Shown: one piece after another, positions 22,780-33,017 of the stretch
Layout: every line of letters begins with the position of its first letter
How positions within the stretch are numbered: the first letter of the stretch is position 1
NCBI GenBank assembly: GCA_002049455.2
Contig: KV918881.1
Coordinates: forward strand, 1 to 64,000
Direction: 5' to 3'
Source of the DNA: Porphyra umbilicalis
Lineage: Eukaryota; Rhodophyta; Bangiophyceae; Bangiales; Bangiaceae
Length of the DNA stretch: 64,000 nt
Notes under the pieces: generated by a model
The model's database searches: none
What the model was told of the DNA's origin: nothing
The model's input: only the letters and a program-made list of their open reading frames with translations
Made by a program: the position numbers and the translations under genes

Positions 22780-23196
22780 TGAAAACGCAGTGATGATAGG
22801 GGTTGGGGGACCACGGTGAAGTGGTTGAGTGGCTTGAGCTTGTGTGTGTGTGTGCGAACGTGCTTTTCTTGGTTGTCCTAAGGTTCGCCCGCCTCTCCCA
22901 ACCGAGAACACCACTCAAATAGGCCCCACCAGCCCAAGTGCTTCCCCCTCTCGCGCCCACACCGACGCCCACGCCCCCGCACCAAATCGAGTCACTCACC
23001 AAATCAAAAGCCACTAGAACAAAACGAAGATCAAATCCAAAACATGCCAAAATTAACGCCCCAAGATGACCCAACACGAATGTGTGCAACTTGACCACGT
23101 CTTGCACATGTACCATCTGCGGTACCATAGGGGTCGCCGACCATCATCCATCGGCGAACCGCCAGTGCAGTCGGCGACGAGCATCACAGTCCAACA
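22780..23196 (-). repeat. copia 5' LTR
   Basis: 417-bp partner of the LTR at 17280-17698; in element orientation it is the 5' LTR, followed by the primer-binding-like segment TTATGGGCCCAGAGCC (minus strand) and the gag start at 22615. Confidence 0.93.
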
Positions 23197-23974
23197 CACC
23201 AAGTGCACAACTTGTGCCCAAAACCGTGTCGCCTTGCGGCGACACACGACGCCCTTGACGCTGTTCCCGGCTACTGAGCCTTTCACGGAGCTGTCCGTTG
23301 ACATCTTTGGGCCCATCCCGGCCTCCAAGACGGGCAATCGCTTCATCTTGGTTGTCACCGACCGCTTCGCCAAGCACTTAAAGTGTGTTGCCTTATGGAG
23401 AATTATGGGCATGTCCGTGGCGTCAGCCATCATCGACGCGTGGGTGTCCGCCGACGGGCCCCCGGACCGGATCCTATCGGACCAAGGGCCCCAGTTCAGG
23501 TCGATTTTCTTCATCGCTGTGATGAAAATGCTTGGCATTGAAACGGTTCGCACCACGGCGTATCATCCCCAAACCAATGGGCAAGCTGAACGGTACAACC
23601 GTACCATGGCTACTCACCTGCGACATTACGTCGCCGACGACCCATCACGATGGAACGAGCTACTCTCGGTAATCACCATGGCGTCTAATAGCCAACCACA
23701 CCGGTCTACGGGTATCGCCCCATTTGAGCTCGTTATCCCAAGGCGGATCCCCAAGCTCACGGTTCGCAACGTGCCCCCGGGCACTCCGCTTACCAATAAG
23801 GTAACGCTCAAGGATGGGTCACCCCTAGCTCGCAAACGGAGTTCATGGCCCGCCTGCGCAAGCAGATCCCCATCGTAGTCGAGGCCTTGCGTAAGACCCA
23901 ACAACGTTCCAAACGTAACTTCGACCATCGGGTCGCAACCCACAATGCGGACGTCAAGATCGGCGACTACGTAT

Positions 23975-24726
23975 CAGGGGTTGTCATGGCTATATCCCCG
24001 AGGATCATATCCGTGCGTTATATCCGTATCCACTTCGGATAGGAGCCGGGGACGCATATCCAAAATGCATTATGAGAAAAGGAGGAGAGGATATATCTAT
24101 TCTGTCAGACAGGAATTGCGAGATTATATCGGATCCGTATCCCAGATACCAGAGTCAGGATATCGGGATATATATGCTTATGAGGCTTCCCGTATCTAGA
24201 TAATTCTGTTTAAACGCTGTCGACCTCTCTTTTCGCGTGCCGACAATCAGGGGATTAATGTCCGAACGTTTGGCAGCATCAAGCGGCGATCAAGCCCGAC
24301 CCGCGTGGAACCGTTCAATCACGCGACTAGATCCTATTGCGTTGTTGTCAGAGTGTGACACGAGATTCAGAACAGTCATTTTGCCGTCCGTTTACACAAA
24401 CGGCGGGGAACCACCTCGTCGGCGCCCGTTGCGGCGTTGAAATCAAGTGTTGATTTTAAGTCGTACTGACGTCCATTTAGCACTCGAATGACGGCTGGAT
24501 GGCGTTCTTTTCGGGCTCTAATTGAGCTGTCTGTCGGACTTGGGGGATTATATTCGGATCCAATAATCGTATGCGGATACGAATATAATATACTCAAATA
24601 TCCGGTTCCGGAGGTAGATATCCGGATCCGGATCTCAGCTGAGGGAGTTATCCGAAATCAGATACGGAGGATCGGCGTGTATCCGTAGCCTATTACGGCC
24701 CAAAAACCATATCCTGACAATCCCTG
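23975..24726. mobile_element. hAT-like MITE inside the chromovirus integrase
   Basis: The 8-bp duplication CTACGTAT (23967-23974 and 24727-24734) brackets 752 bp. Terminal repeats CAGGGGTTGTCATGG and, inverted, CAGGGATTGTCAGGAT are classic hAT-type. Many TATCCG/CGGATA subterminal motifs occur in both orientations. No coding capacity. Confidence 0.92.
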
Positions 24727-25879
24727 CTACGTATACACGACCAATCACAATCGGCAAAACAAGCTGCAAAGCAAAGCCACTGGACCCTTCGAGGTCATCG
24801 AGGCAGACGCGGATGCCTTCACGTTTGTCATTGAAATTGTCAGCGAGGAAAAACGTGACAGCAGTAACGATGTCACTCCAGCTCCTCGTCCGACGACGAC
24901 GGACACGGTTCCACACCCCCTGCTAGATGGTCTTGACCAACGCAAGCCACCCCCGGCAACTGCCGATGAGTATGTGGTTGACGAACTCCTAGGCGTACGC
25001 CAGACTGGCGACAGCTATAGCGCTAGGGTGCGCTGGTTCGACTACGGGTCGACAGACGACACCTGGAAACCCCTGAAGAATCTCCCACGCAACCTGGTAG
25101 TACGCTTTCTTCGGCAGAAGAAGAAGCATGTAACAGGGTACGAACGGCAAACGCCAACACGGCGAAGTCGCCGGCAAGCCAGGCTCACAACAGTGGCCAA
25201 CATCGTCATGGACTCCACGTGGATACCCACTATCCAACATGTCCATGTTACCGGTGACGGAGTTGTCCATGCCGATGTCTCGTGGACAGATTCAACTACC
25301 GCCGACGCAATTAATTAAGTAGTTCCTGTCGCATGGCTTAAGTCCACCCTGCCGTCCATGACACGCAACTTTGCGTATGATCCCCAACTTGCCTTGCGGC
25401 ATTTCCCTCGGCTGAACCGTGTTTACGGTCCGTACACATATGTGCGGCCGAAATCCGCGCAGGCGGCACTGATCGGGAGCGATCCCTCTGTACCAGTGCT
25501 CCCCAACGGGTTTCTTGTACCCCCGGTACAGCACTTGGACTCAGTCCGTTGACGCCTGGTGACAACCACAGAGGAAGCAACCGTGGTCGTACCACAATGG
25601 ACCAACACCAGTTGGTACGCCACCGCCATACGCGCATGTTTCGAGTACGAAGTACTTTTATCAACAGATGCAAGGGATTCGAATCCCACAACATGGGCCA
25701 TGCTGGCCTTCCACTTCCTTCATCGCTATGACGATAAACATAAAATCTGAGAAGTGGATACAAACATGTCAAACGACAAACAATCACAAGACGAAGAAAC
25801 ATCAACACCGTAAAGGCGTAAGCCCCCGACATTGGCACCCCCTCCCGCCAGGGTCAGCCGAGCAAGTCACTTAACAGTG

Positions 25880-27115
25880 AATCCCGCTACTGCTCCTGCT
25901 CATCACTACGGCGCGAGTCGCGACGACAAAGGTGGCGAGAGCCAACGCTGGCTTCCGACTCCTGGGACACGCTACGCGCACGCGTATTGCGTGCTAAGGG
26001 CGGGGCCCCGCCTGACAGCCCCCCGTCCACATGAGCGCAACGCCCCAGAACGCTCTGAGCGTTGAATCGAGTCGGTGCCACCGCCTCCTCCGGCTGAACA
26101 GCCTGAAGATGCTGAGCAAAGCGCTCGTAGTTGGCATCGCCATCGACGGCGCGAGCCACGGCCTGCCCAATGATGGCCAAGGCCGACTCAACCCCTCGCC
26201 CGTCCGCCCGCTCCACAGCACGACGCAAGCCATTTTTCACTCGGCAACACGCCTCGAAAGTAAATCCTGTCGGACATACTTGTTCAATAATCTGATATAT
26301 TCTGGATCGAATCCGTAGTCTTATTCATATCCTTCTTGTATCGGCTGCGGATATGTATCTTATCCGTATTAAAGAAGTTGCGGCAAAAATCTTATCTGAT
26401 TCAAAAAATGCTGGTGTTGATCATATCTGAGTTGTCAGAAATTTGGCAGATTCATAAGCCCCTGGAGTACACCAAACGATGGAAGGGTTGCAAGGGCACC
26501 TGATACCGGATGACTTCGTTGCAAAACTACATGACCTCGTATATACGGCGCTGTGGCCCCTTGTTTCCAAAGAACGTGTCCCCATGGACCTCCATAGAAC
26601 ATGCCGCTGGGCCTAAACTAACGAAGCATCTCCGGGTCGGTGGACAGTTCGACATCGGGTCCATCACCCCCGACGGCGTGAGCCACAGGCGCCTCGCCGT
26701 TGGCGTTGCCGCCGTCAACCGCCATCGCGGCCTGGTCAGCCATGCTGGTACTTGAGTGCGAACCCTTCGCTCTCCCGTACGAAGACGCAAGGCAAATCGT
26801 CCGCGCCGCCGGCAGTTACGGCCGCGCCGCCAGGCAACCCGCACACGCCGCAAAGCAAACCACCCGCGTCGCCGGCCTTTCCGCCCTTTCCGCCGCCGCG
26901 CTTAGCTGCGGGGCTGGCCACCGACGACAACGGGCTCGTCGCCCTCGCCGCCGGCCTTGCCGCCCTTGCCGCCCTTGCGCGCCGCCGCCGGGCTTGCCGC
27001 CCTTGTCGCTCTTGCCGCCCTTGCGCACCGCCACCGGCCTTGCCGCCCTCGCCGACTTGCCGCCCTTGAGGCCCGCCGCTGGGCGCGCCGCGCCCCCCCC
27101 CCCAACGCAATCCCA
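25880..27115 (-). other. antisense ORF region of chromovirus copy 1 (fossil)
   Basis: On the strand opposite to pol, pieces of a protein match the better preserved ORF of copy 2 (37046-39250): the VHGDTFFGNKGPQRRIYEVM stretch near 26520-26590 and the AVERADGRGVESALAIIGQA stretch near 26170-26230. The region is broken, with a hAT-like fragment and a deletion between the two pieces. Its N-terminal end (about 26870-27110) is Gly/Lys-type low complexity. Confidence 0.7.
26233..26464. mobile_element. hAT-like MITE fragment in the antisense ORF region
   Basis: An AT-rich 232-bp piece with CGGATA motifs. Its right end, read inverted, is CAGGGGCTTATGAATCTGCC, close to the terminus of the element at 18114. 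The left terminus and target duplication are gone, and about 1.1 kb of host sequence present in chromovirus copy 2 is missing here, so the insertion was followed by a deletion. Confidence 0.7.
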
Positions 27116-27275
27116 CACTCACAGGGTCCGTACCCTCGCGGTTTGCCACCTCACGGTAGTGCACCCCCACTCAAGCAATGCCGTTGGGCCTCCACCTGTG
27201 CACAAGCACGAAGACACGGGGTGGCCCCGTGCCGACAAACCCGGACTCGCGTCCAGGATTTCGCCACGTCGCCGG

Positions 27276-27923
27276 TGTGGTACCACAATCAGGGGAATCA
27301 CCTCAGGGGGAGGGAAGTAACGGCCGTCTCGGCCGCTCGCGCGACACCCGCTATGGGACTCGAGGTCCGGGAAGTCGGGCCGATCGAAACGCCAAGACAT
27401 CGAGACACGGTTTACTTGCCGGCGACGACGGTGCCTCCCACCGTCGTCGCCCTTCGTCCTAAAAGGGCGCAATCCGTCGCCCGGGCCCAATTTCCCCAAA
27501 TGGGAATTGACCCGGGCCGTCACCAACCAATGCAGATAACTCCCTCCATCCATGTCAAGTCCCCCGAGGCGATCATTACAGACGAGGGGGAGTAACCGTC
27601 CCACGCGCAACGCGCTGCACCCGCCGCGTGGCGCCCGGTCGGCCGTCGCCTGCCGCGCCCTCTCGAGCGCGCCAGCGCCCTCTCGGGCGCGCCAACCCGG
27701 CCTCCCGCGGGGCCCGCGTGCCGTGGCGCGGCCGGTCAGGTACGCTTCTCTAGTGGCCCGAGCCGGGCAGCGGGACGGCCCCATCTTCCCGGCCCCCGCG
27801 TCGCCGCCCCGACGGCCACCACCGCCGCTGGCGTCGCCACCGCCCGTCGGGTGCCGCGTCCCCCGGCGCCGCCGACGTCCCCGCGGTGGCCCCCTGGCAC
27901 ATAGGGGGCCCCGTAGTACTACA
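27276..27923 (-). repeat. solo LTR, 648 bp
   Basis: Read on the minus strand it begins TGTAGTACTACGGGG and ends GATTGTGGTACCACA. The 5-bp duplication GCCGG flanks it (27271-27275 and 27924-27928). It belongs to the same family as the solo LTR at 33479-34125 but lies in reverse orientation. With its own duplication and no internal region it is the product of LTR-LTR recombination. Confidence 0.9.
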
Positions 27924-27929
27924 GCCGGG

Positions 27930-28914
27930 GTAGTCAAGCCCCGACGAGGTAGGCGCCGCCCGGCAACGACGATGGCCACCCAGCACGCGCTGCACAACAC
28001 ATACGACACGGTGGTAACCTGTCTCAGGGTACGTACCCCCCCCCACCCTCGGCAACACGGACACGCGTCCCGGCCTTCGCCTTGTCGCCGGGGTAGTCAA
28101 ACCCGGACGAAGTAGGCGCCACTCGGCACCGACGACGGTCACCCCAGCACGTGCTGCACGACGCACCCGCACTCCGTCGGGTCTTAACCCCGACGCTCGT
28201 CACCCGGCACTTGGCCGCCTGGCCCCCACTCCGACGCAGAACCTCCTGCGCGGGCGCGCGGACGTGTGAGCGTCGATCTGATCAGCAGCGCAAGCTGCTC
28301 GCCACACACGCACGCGCGTGCGTGGCCGGATGGTCGCGACCGGCGACGGCGAACCGCCACCTCCCCCCGATCGGGACTGGGCGGCGCGCCCCCCGCGACT
28401 CCCGCCGCCTGGGCGGATACGCCCGCGCGGGCCCGTATAAGAGGCCGCGATCGCCCAATCGGGTTTCACCATCCTCGGATCTCACCGGGACGGTTCGAAT
28501 CTCGCGTTGGAGGTATGTAGCACATCTCTGCTCCCAATTGGCAATTGGCCACAAGTAGCCTCCATGACAGGCCAAAGCCCATGTATTGTGGGAAATGGCC
28601 TGAGGCACGCCCTTTGGGGGGTTACTTCCGCATTGTTCATTTTTTTTTATTGTTTGTTTGCTTGCCTGTCTTATCTCTCTGCCGGCACTCATTACGATCG
28701 CTTGTGATCGGACGGTCGATCGACCAGTGCCCTCGTTTATATTAAATCACCATGGGTCCGGGGTCGCCGTCGTGGGCACCACACGGCTCCCCATCGGATG
28801 CCCTTCAACAAAAGGTGTTTCTTCCTCGCCGCGACGGCGATAGGAATCGCTTTATTGCTTGGCTACGGTCGGTCTCAGTACACTGGTAATTGCACCAAAG
28901 TTGTTAATACCACA
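27930..28914 (+). repeat. terminal (LTR/UTR) region of chromovirus copy 1
   Basis: Matches the inverted sequence at 35952-36990. It holds two imperfect direct repeats that begin GCCGGGGTAGTCAA (near 27924 and 28087) and ends ..TAATACCACA at 28914. The extent of the LTR proper is not known because the 5' LTR is missing. Confidence 0.6.
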
Positions 28915-29453
28915 CGTGCCGTCGCCCGTCCCGGCACGCGACCCGTCTTCCGTCCCATCGCTTGCCCAGTCTTCCGTCCCGTCGCTCGCCCCGTCTTTCA
29001 TCTCCTCTCCCGCGCCGTCATCCGTCTTGTCGCCGGTCCCGTCGTCGGTCTCGTCGCACACGCCGTCGCCGCCCCCGTCGTCCGGATCGTCGCACACGCC
29101 GTCGCCCCCTTCGTCATACGTTTCGTCGCACACCCAGTCGCCCCCCCCGTTGGCCGTCTTGTCGTCCACCCCGCCGTCCATTTCGTGGCCCTTCTCGTCG
29201 CCCATCCGGTCGCCCGTATCAGCTCCCGCCTCTTCGTCCGTCTCGTGAACCGTAGCGTCACCCGTCCAGTCGCCCGTCCGGTCACCCTCCCCGTCGCCCT
29301 CCCCGTCGCCCGTTTCGACCTCAATCCCGAGGTCCATCGCACTGCTAGGGGGTTTTGCCGCGGCACCAGCCGCAGAGGCGCCCGCTACACCCCCCGTGGA
29401 GCCAGCCGTGAAGGCGGTGGAACGTGCGGCACCACATGCAGCACCGGTCCCGG

Positions 29454-29960
29454 CTACACCCGCGGCGCGGCAAGCGGCTCCACCGCGGCAGAGCGCGCGG
29501 CTCTACCCGCGCAACCGCGCCCGGCACCACGCACGTTGCTCGCCGCGGCACTACCCGCGGTGCTGGCAGCGGCACCACCCGCAGTGCTCGCCGTGGCATC
29601 CTCTGCAGCGGCGCTGGCGACGTCCTCCATGGACCCAGCCGTGCCGCCGCCGGCGTGCGCGGTACTACCCACGTCACCACGCGTGGAAGAACGCGTGGCA
29701 CCGCTTGATGAGTGGGCCGTTACACCGGCGGCGGCGACAGTCGGTGCCGTTACGCCGGCCGCGGTGGCGGGAAGTGACGTGCCTAAGACAGCGTCGGCGA
29801 GAGGAATTCCCCGGTAGGGTGCCGTATGACGACCCGGCTTCCCAGGAGCGTGTTTGTGCTTGAAGAAAGTTGAGCGACACACAGCCTTGGGCTTCCACCC
29901 ATTGTTGGATAAGCATCGGTCACAGTCGCAGTGGTACGTCGCGCCCGTGTATGACACCAT
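29454..29960 (-). CDS. hypothetical Cys-cluster ORF, probably a truncated transposase-like gene
   Basis: The ATG at 29960 opens MVSYTGATYHCDCDRCLSNN, then GWKPKAVCRSTFFKHKH: a CxCxxC cluster with downstream C and H that resembles the N-terminal zinc-binding segment of some algal and fungal DDE transposases (recognised only as a pattern). An Ala/Thr/Ser-rich low-complexity region follows. The minus-strand sequence beyond it (28917-29337) encodes an Asp/Gly/Glu repeat (GDGVCDETDDG type) in another frame, and the chromovirus end at 28914 cuts it off. Could be a broken transposon gene or an exon of a host gene. Confidence 0.35.
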   Translation of the reverse strand: MVSYTGATYHCDCDRCLSNNGWKPKAVCRSTFFKHKHAPGKPGRHTAPYRGIPLADAVLGTSLPATAAGVTAPTVAAAGVTAHSSSGATRSSTRGDVGSTAHAGGGTAGSMEDVASAAAEDATASTAGGAAASTAGSAAASNVRGAGRGCAGRAARSAAVEPLAAPRV

Positions 29961-29984
29961 CACGACGTGACGAGATTGACACAC

Positions 29985-30418
29985 GTTCGCTGCAGCGAGA
30001 GCGCGAAGGGTGAAGGGGGGAGGCAGAACAGCGGGACGCTAGGTGGGTGATGCAGCAGCGTATTGCGGAAAGAGGGCACCCAGTAGCTCCTAAGGCAACA
30101 GGAAATGTGGCCGGCAGTGGTCACGACTGGCGCCGGCTGGCTGGCTGGCAGTTGAAGCCAACCGAATGCGCCGAATCCGCCGCCGCCGCTGTCAGATCTA
30201 TGGCCGCGGCGGCGACGACCACCGCCGCCGCCGCAGCCGCCGCCGCCGCCGCTGCCGCCAGTGCCACAGTTACAGTGAGCCGGCGTGCACAGATTGTTTT
30301 GTGGGGAAACAACCGCCTGCAGCAGCCAACGGATCAGACTGCAAAGCTGTCTGCAAGTCTACCATAACTTCTTTCACAGGACGCAGACCAGAGAAGCTGG
30401 TCCATCAGATGCACTCTG
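29985..30418. other. intergenic with GCC/GCN microsatellite
   Basis: No supported gene. GCC-type trinucleotide repeats near 30176-30260 read as poly-Ala or poly-Arg in various frames. Confidence 0.4.
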
Positions 30419-31030
30419 ATGGGCAGCCGGTGGGGGCTGCCTGTAGGAACAGCCGGTGAGGCTGCCTGTCTGGGCTGCCTGTGGGGGCTGCCTGTGGGGG
30501 CTGCCTGTCGAGGCTGCCTGTCGGGGCTGCCTGTGGAAACTGCCTGTGTGGGCTGCCTGTGGAGGCTGCCTGTGGGGGCTCCCAGTTGGGGCTGCCTGTG
30601 GGGGCTGCCTGTGGCATCTGCCTGTGGGGGCTGCCTGTGTGGCCTGCCTGTGGGGGCTGCCTGTGGGGGCTGCCTGTGGGGGCTGCCTGTGGAAGCTGCC
30701 TGTGGGGCCTGCTTGTGGGGGCTGCCTGTGGCGGCTGCCTGTGGGGGCCGCCTGAGGGGGCTGCCTGTGGGGGCTGCCTGTCGGGGCTGCCTGTGGAATC
30801 TGCCTGTGGGGGCTGCCTGTGGGGGCTGCCTTTGGGGGCTGCCTGTGGGGGCCGCCTTTGGGGGCTACCTGTCGGGGCTGCCTGTGGAAGCTGCCTATGG
30901 GGCCTGCTTGTGGGGGCTGCCTGTGGGGGCTGCCTGTCGGGGCTGCCTGTGGGGGCTGCCTGTGGGGGCTGCCTGTGGGGGCTGCCTGTGGGAGCTGCCT
31001 GTGGGGCTGCCTGTGAGAGCTGCCTGTGCA
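30419..31030. repeat. 15-bp minisatellite, about 40 units
   Basis: Tandem units of GGGGGCTGCCTGTGG, mostly 15 bp, occupy about 600 bp. Because the unit is a multiple of three, frames stay open on both strands (plus: Gly-Leu-Pro-Val/Ala-Ala-Cys repeats; minus: Gln-Ala-Ala-Pro-Thr-Gly repeats). I treat these ORFs as repeat artefacts. Single-base variants (for example TCGG, GAAA) are scattered among the units. Confidence 0.95.
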
Positions 31031-31445
31031 ACTGTTCTGGCTGCTTGGGCAGCCGTGCCCAGATAGTCATTCATAAGAGGCCAAGAACGTCGACCAAGGG
31101 GATGCCCGGCCCTATCCATCGGATGCAGACGTGGACAAGAGTGCCTCCGTGCTGCACTCTGCCGGTCGCAGGCATCGGTATCCGATCGTAGGCCGACGCT
31201 CGTGGTACGTTCTCTTCGTGCGTGCCTGCCGTACGTGCTCTTGTGTGCGCACTCCGTTTTTCATTGATCCCCGCGTGCCATGCAGTGGGGGACATGAACG
31301 CCGTTCAGAGACAACGATTCCGTCCGCTGTGGTGCCCAGCTCCTTACGTATACAAATGCCTCTTTCTTCTTTCCTACTTCTTTTCATCTTGTCCATTTCA
31401 TTTTATGTGTTGTGATCCATTGATTTACACACCCCCAGTGACACG

Positions 31446-32090
31446 ATGTGTACAGCAGGTGGTCCGGGCGGCGGGGGCGCTCGTCGTGGTCGTGGCGCTG
31501 GCACTCACCACCATCATGGCGGTGGCGGCGGTGGTGGTGGCGGCGGCGGTGGTGATGGTGGCGGTGGTGGTGGCGGTGCCGCCGGAGGAGCGCCTGCTCT
31601 CTTCAAGGTCCCTCGCGAGCATGAAGAGCTCATGGACGAAAAGCCGTATCAGTGCGCTTTGCTGGGGCTCACGGCTACGGACGTGACGATTCTGAAGTCT
31701 CTGGTGCCATCGACAGTGCGGTCCTGTTTTGACGAACTATTCACCTTCCGGCAGCAGACCAGCCTGGTCAAGGCAAGGGCAACTTTGTACCTCGAACGCG
31801 CCGTGCCGGCGCTCGCAGAGGCCCAGGATCACTGGGCGGTGCTGTGCTTTCTGGCGAAGTCCAACCATAACATCCAGGCCAACAACCGCCGTCGCGAGCG
31901 GCGTCGGGAGCTGAGCAGACTGGCAGAGATGCAGCGCCGAGCCAAGCGTCGCATGGCCATGGACTTGAACCAGGATGGCGAAGAAACCGAGAACTTGAGC
32001 TTCTACCTGCACCACGGCTTCAACCAAAACAATGGGGCTGGAGCAGAGGAGGAGAAGGAGGGTGAGGGTGAGGGTGACGAGGGGGAGTGA
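31446..32090 (+). CDS. hypothetical protein, 214 aa, Gly/His-rich N-terminus
   Basis: The ATG at 31446 is followed by a Gly/Arg/His low-complexity stretch (about residues 5-48), then a normal-complexity helical core (about 50-165: FKVPREHEELMDEKPYQCAL, LTATDVTILKSLVPSTVRSC, then ARATLYLERAVPALAEAQDH). A basic segment follows (NNRRRERRRELSRLAEMQRR, about 148-167), then an acidic Glu/Gly tail. The basic segment could be nucleic-acid binding or a nuclear signal. No family is recognised. A CAG|GT just after the ATG might be a splice site, so the first exon is uncertain. Sequence after the stop becomes AT-rich, as expected for a 3' UTR. Confidence 0.6.
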   Translation: MCTAGGPGGGGARRGRGAGTHHHHGGGGGGGGGGGGDGGGGGGGAAGGAPALFKVPREHEELMDEKPYQCALLGLTATDVTILKSLVPSTVRSCFDELFTFRQQTSLVKARATLYLERAVPALAEAQDHWAVLCFLAKSNHNIQANNRRRERRRELSRLAEMQRRAKRRMAMDLNQDGEETENLSFYLHHGFNQNNGAGAEEEKEGEGEGDEGE

Positions 32091-33017
32091 TGGCTCTTGG
32101 GGTGGGGGTGTGGATGGAGCGTGGCAGATGCCCGTGCGTCGACGGCTTCGGTGCAGGTCGTGTGGCAGCGGCGCGGGGCGCGAGGCGCGGGCAGGTCGTG
32201 CATCGCACAGCGCGATATTTGCATGACTATTACGAAAATATTATCACGATTATATTATATATTTTAAATGAATAAACAATATCAGATAATCTCTGAACGA
32301 CAATCAACTGGATATAACGACTGTAAGAGCAAATATTAAGAAATTTCACGGGCTTACGGTGCAATTTGAACTGTACAGTGTAATTGCTGCATCTCAGGAC
32401 CATCTGGACGCTGTCAGAGAGCCAATCAACTGTCAAGAAAGTCCGATTTTGGACCGTCACAGCCCCTTAGCATATGCGAGTCATGACTGATCAATGAGCC
32501 ACTGTGTCAGCGGATTCCGTCACTTGGGCTCCTGAACTAGCCGTCGTGTCTCATCCATTCATCTTCGTGGCTCATCAAATGGTCTTGGTCACTGATCATG
32601 TGGCGCTCCTGCCTCTTCAGCACGACTGCTTGACTTCTCATGTAGCCTCTGAAACTCGAAGTGTTGTCTTTCTTACTCAATATTTCGACGGTACGACTCT
32701 GCGTCGTGCAACAATGACCCTGCATCGACCATTCGTGACTTCCGAGTGGCTCTTTGTTGCCATCCGGGCTCTGCCGTCACGGCCCTCTTGGGAGACAACA
32801 ATGCCACATGGGGAGGCACCATTGCCACACTGGGAGGCAACATTGCTACATGGGGAGATATCGTTGACATATGGGCGGACAGTATTGACACATGGGGAGC
32901 ATTACATACTACCTGATGAGGCACCACAGTCGTCAAGGAGAGCCGTATTTTAAGCCGCAGGGACGCATCGAGCACATTCGAGAACAAATCAGGCCGCCGA
33001 CTGTTCGCTTCGGTAAA
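32091..33017. other. intergenic, partly AT-rich
   Basis: 32220-32480 is strikingly AT-rich for this window (ATATTAT tracts). An open frame at 32504-32953 (+) includes the tandem repeat listed next and is not supported as a gene. Confidence 0.4.
32800..32905 (+). repeat. 21-bp tandem repeat, five degenerate units
   Basis: Units of the form ATTGCCACATGGGGAGGCAA recur five times with substitutions. They encode a repeating His-Gly-Glu/Trp-Glu pattern in the overlapping open frame. Confidence 0.75.

Larger units (their letters stand above)
17280..23196 (-). mobile_element. Ty1/copia LTR retrotransposon fossil, nearly full length
   Basis: Flanked by the 5-bp target duplication CACCA (17275-17279 and 23197-23201) and by two LTRs of about 418 bp. 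On the minus strand, in order: gag with a CCHC knuckle (CYYCHKFGPISHDC, near 21920), protease (LADSAAS, near 21760), integrase (HERLGHV and later acidic motifs, about 21390-20650), reverse transcriptase (KTAFLNGDL; YVDDLLL, about 20180-19370) and RNase H (about 19060 and 18106-17734). The order PR-IN-RT-RH is diagnostic of copia. A polypurine tract sits beside the left LTR, and a primer-binding-like site (near 22750-22778) beside the right one. It is broken, with only two or three small breaks plus one hAT-like insertion. The LTRs differ at about eight sites, so it is young relative to its chromovirus host. Confidence 0.95.
16900..28914 (+). mobile_element. Ty3/gypsy chromovirus fossil, copy 1, 5'-truncated and multiply invaded
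   Basis: Recognisable parts on the plus strand: the integrase HHCC zinc-binding region (about 17036-17270, continuing after the copia insert near 23202), the integrase core with its three acidic motifs (SVDIFGPIP, LSDQGPQF, NGQAERYN; about 23250-23960), a GPF-type module (about 24735-24800) and a chromodomain (about 24965-25130), then a C-terminal extension to about 25550. Next come an antisense ORF region (about 25880-27115) and terminal sequence ending TATTAA..CCACA-type at 28914. The left boundary is approximate; gag, protease and RT are not seen. It carries a copia element, hAT-like elements and a solo LTR. It is clearly broken in many places and old compared with the copia insert. Confidence 0.8.

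Noticed and set aside
28440-28530. tRNA-like T-arm/B-box (GGTTCGAATC) in the chromovirus terminal region
   Set aside because: The flanking bases do not form a T-stem, no acceptor or anticodon arm is visible, and the match recurs in the inverted copy as part of the retroelement.
30405-31191. Repeat proteins (Gly-Leu-Pro or Gln-Ala-Pro-Thr) on both strands
   Set aside because: They are produced by the 15-bp minisatellite, whose unit length keeps every compatible frame open.
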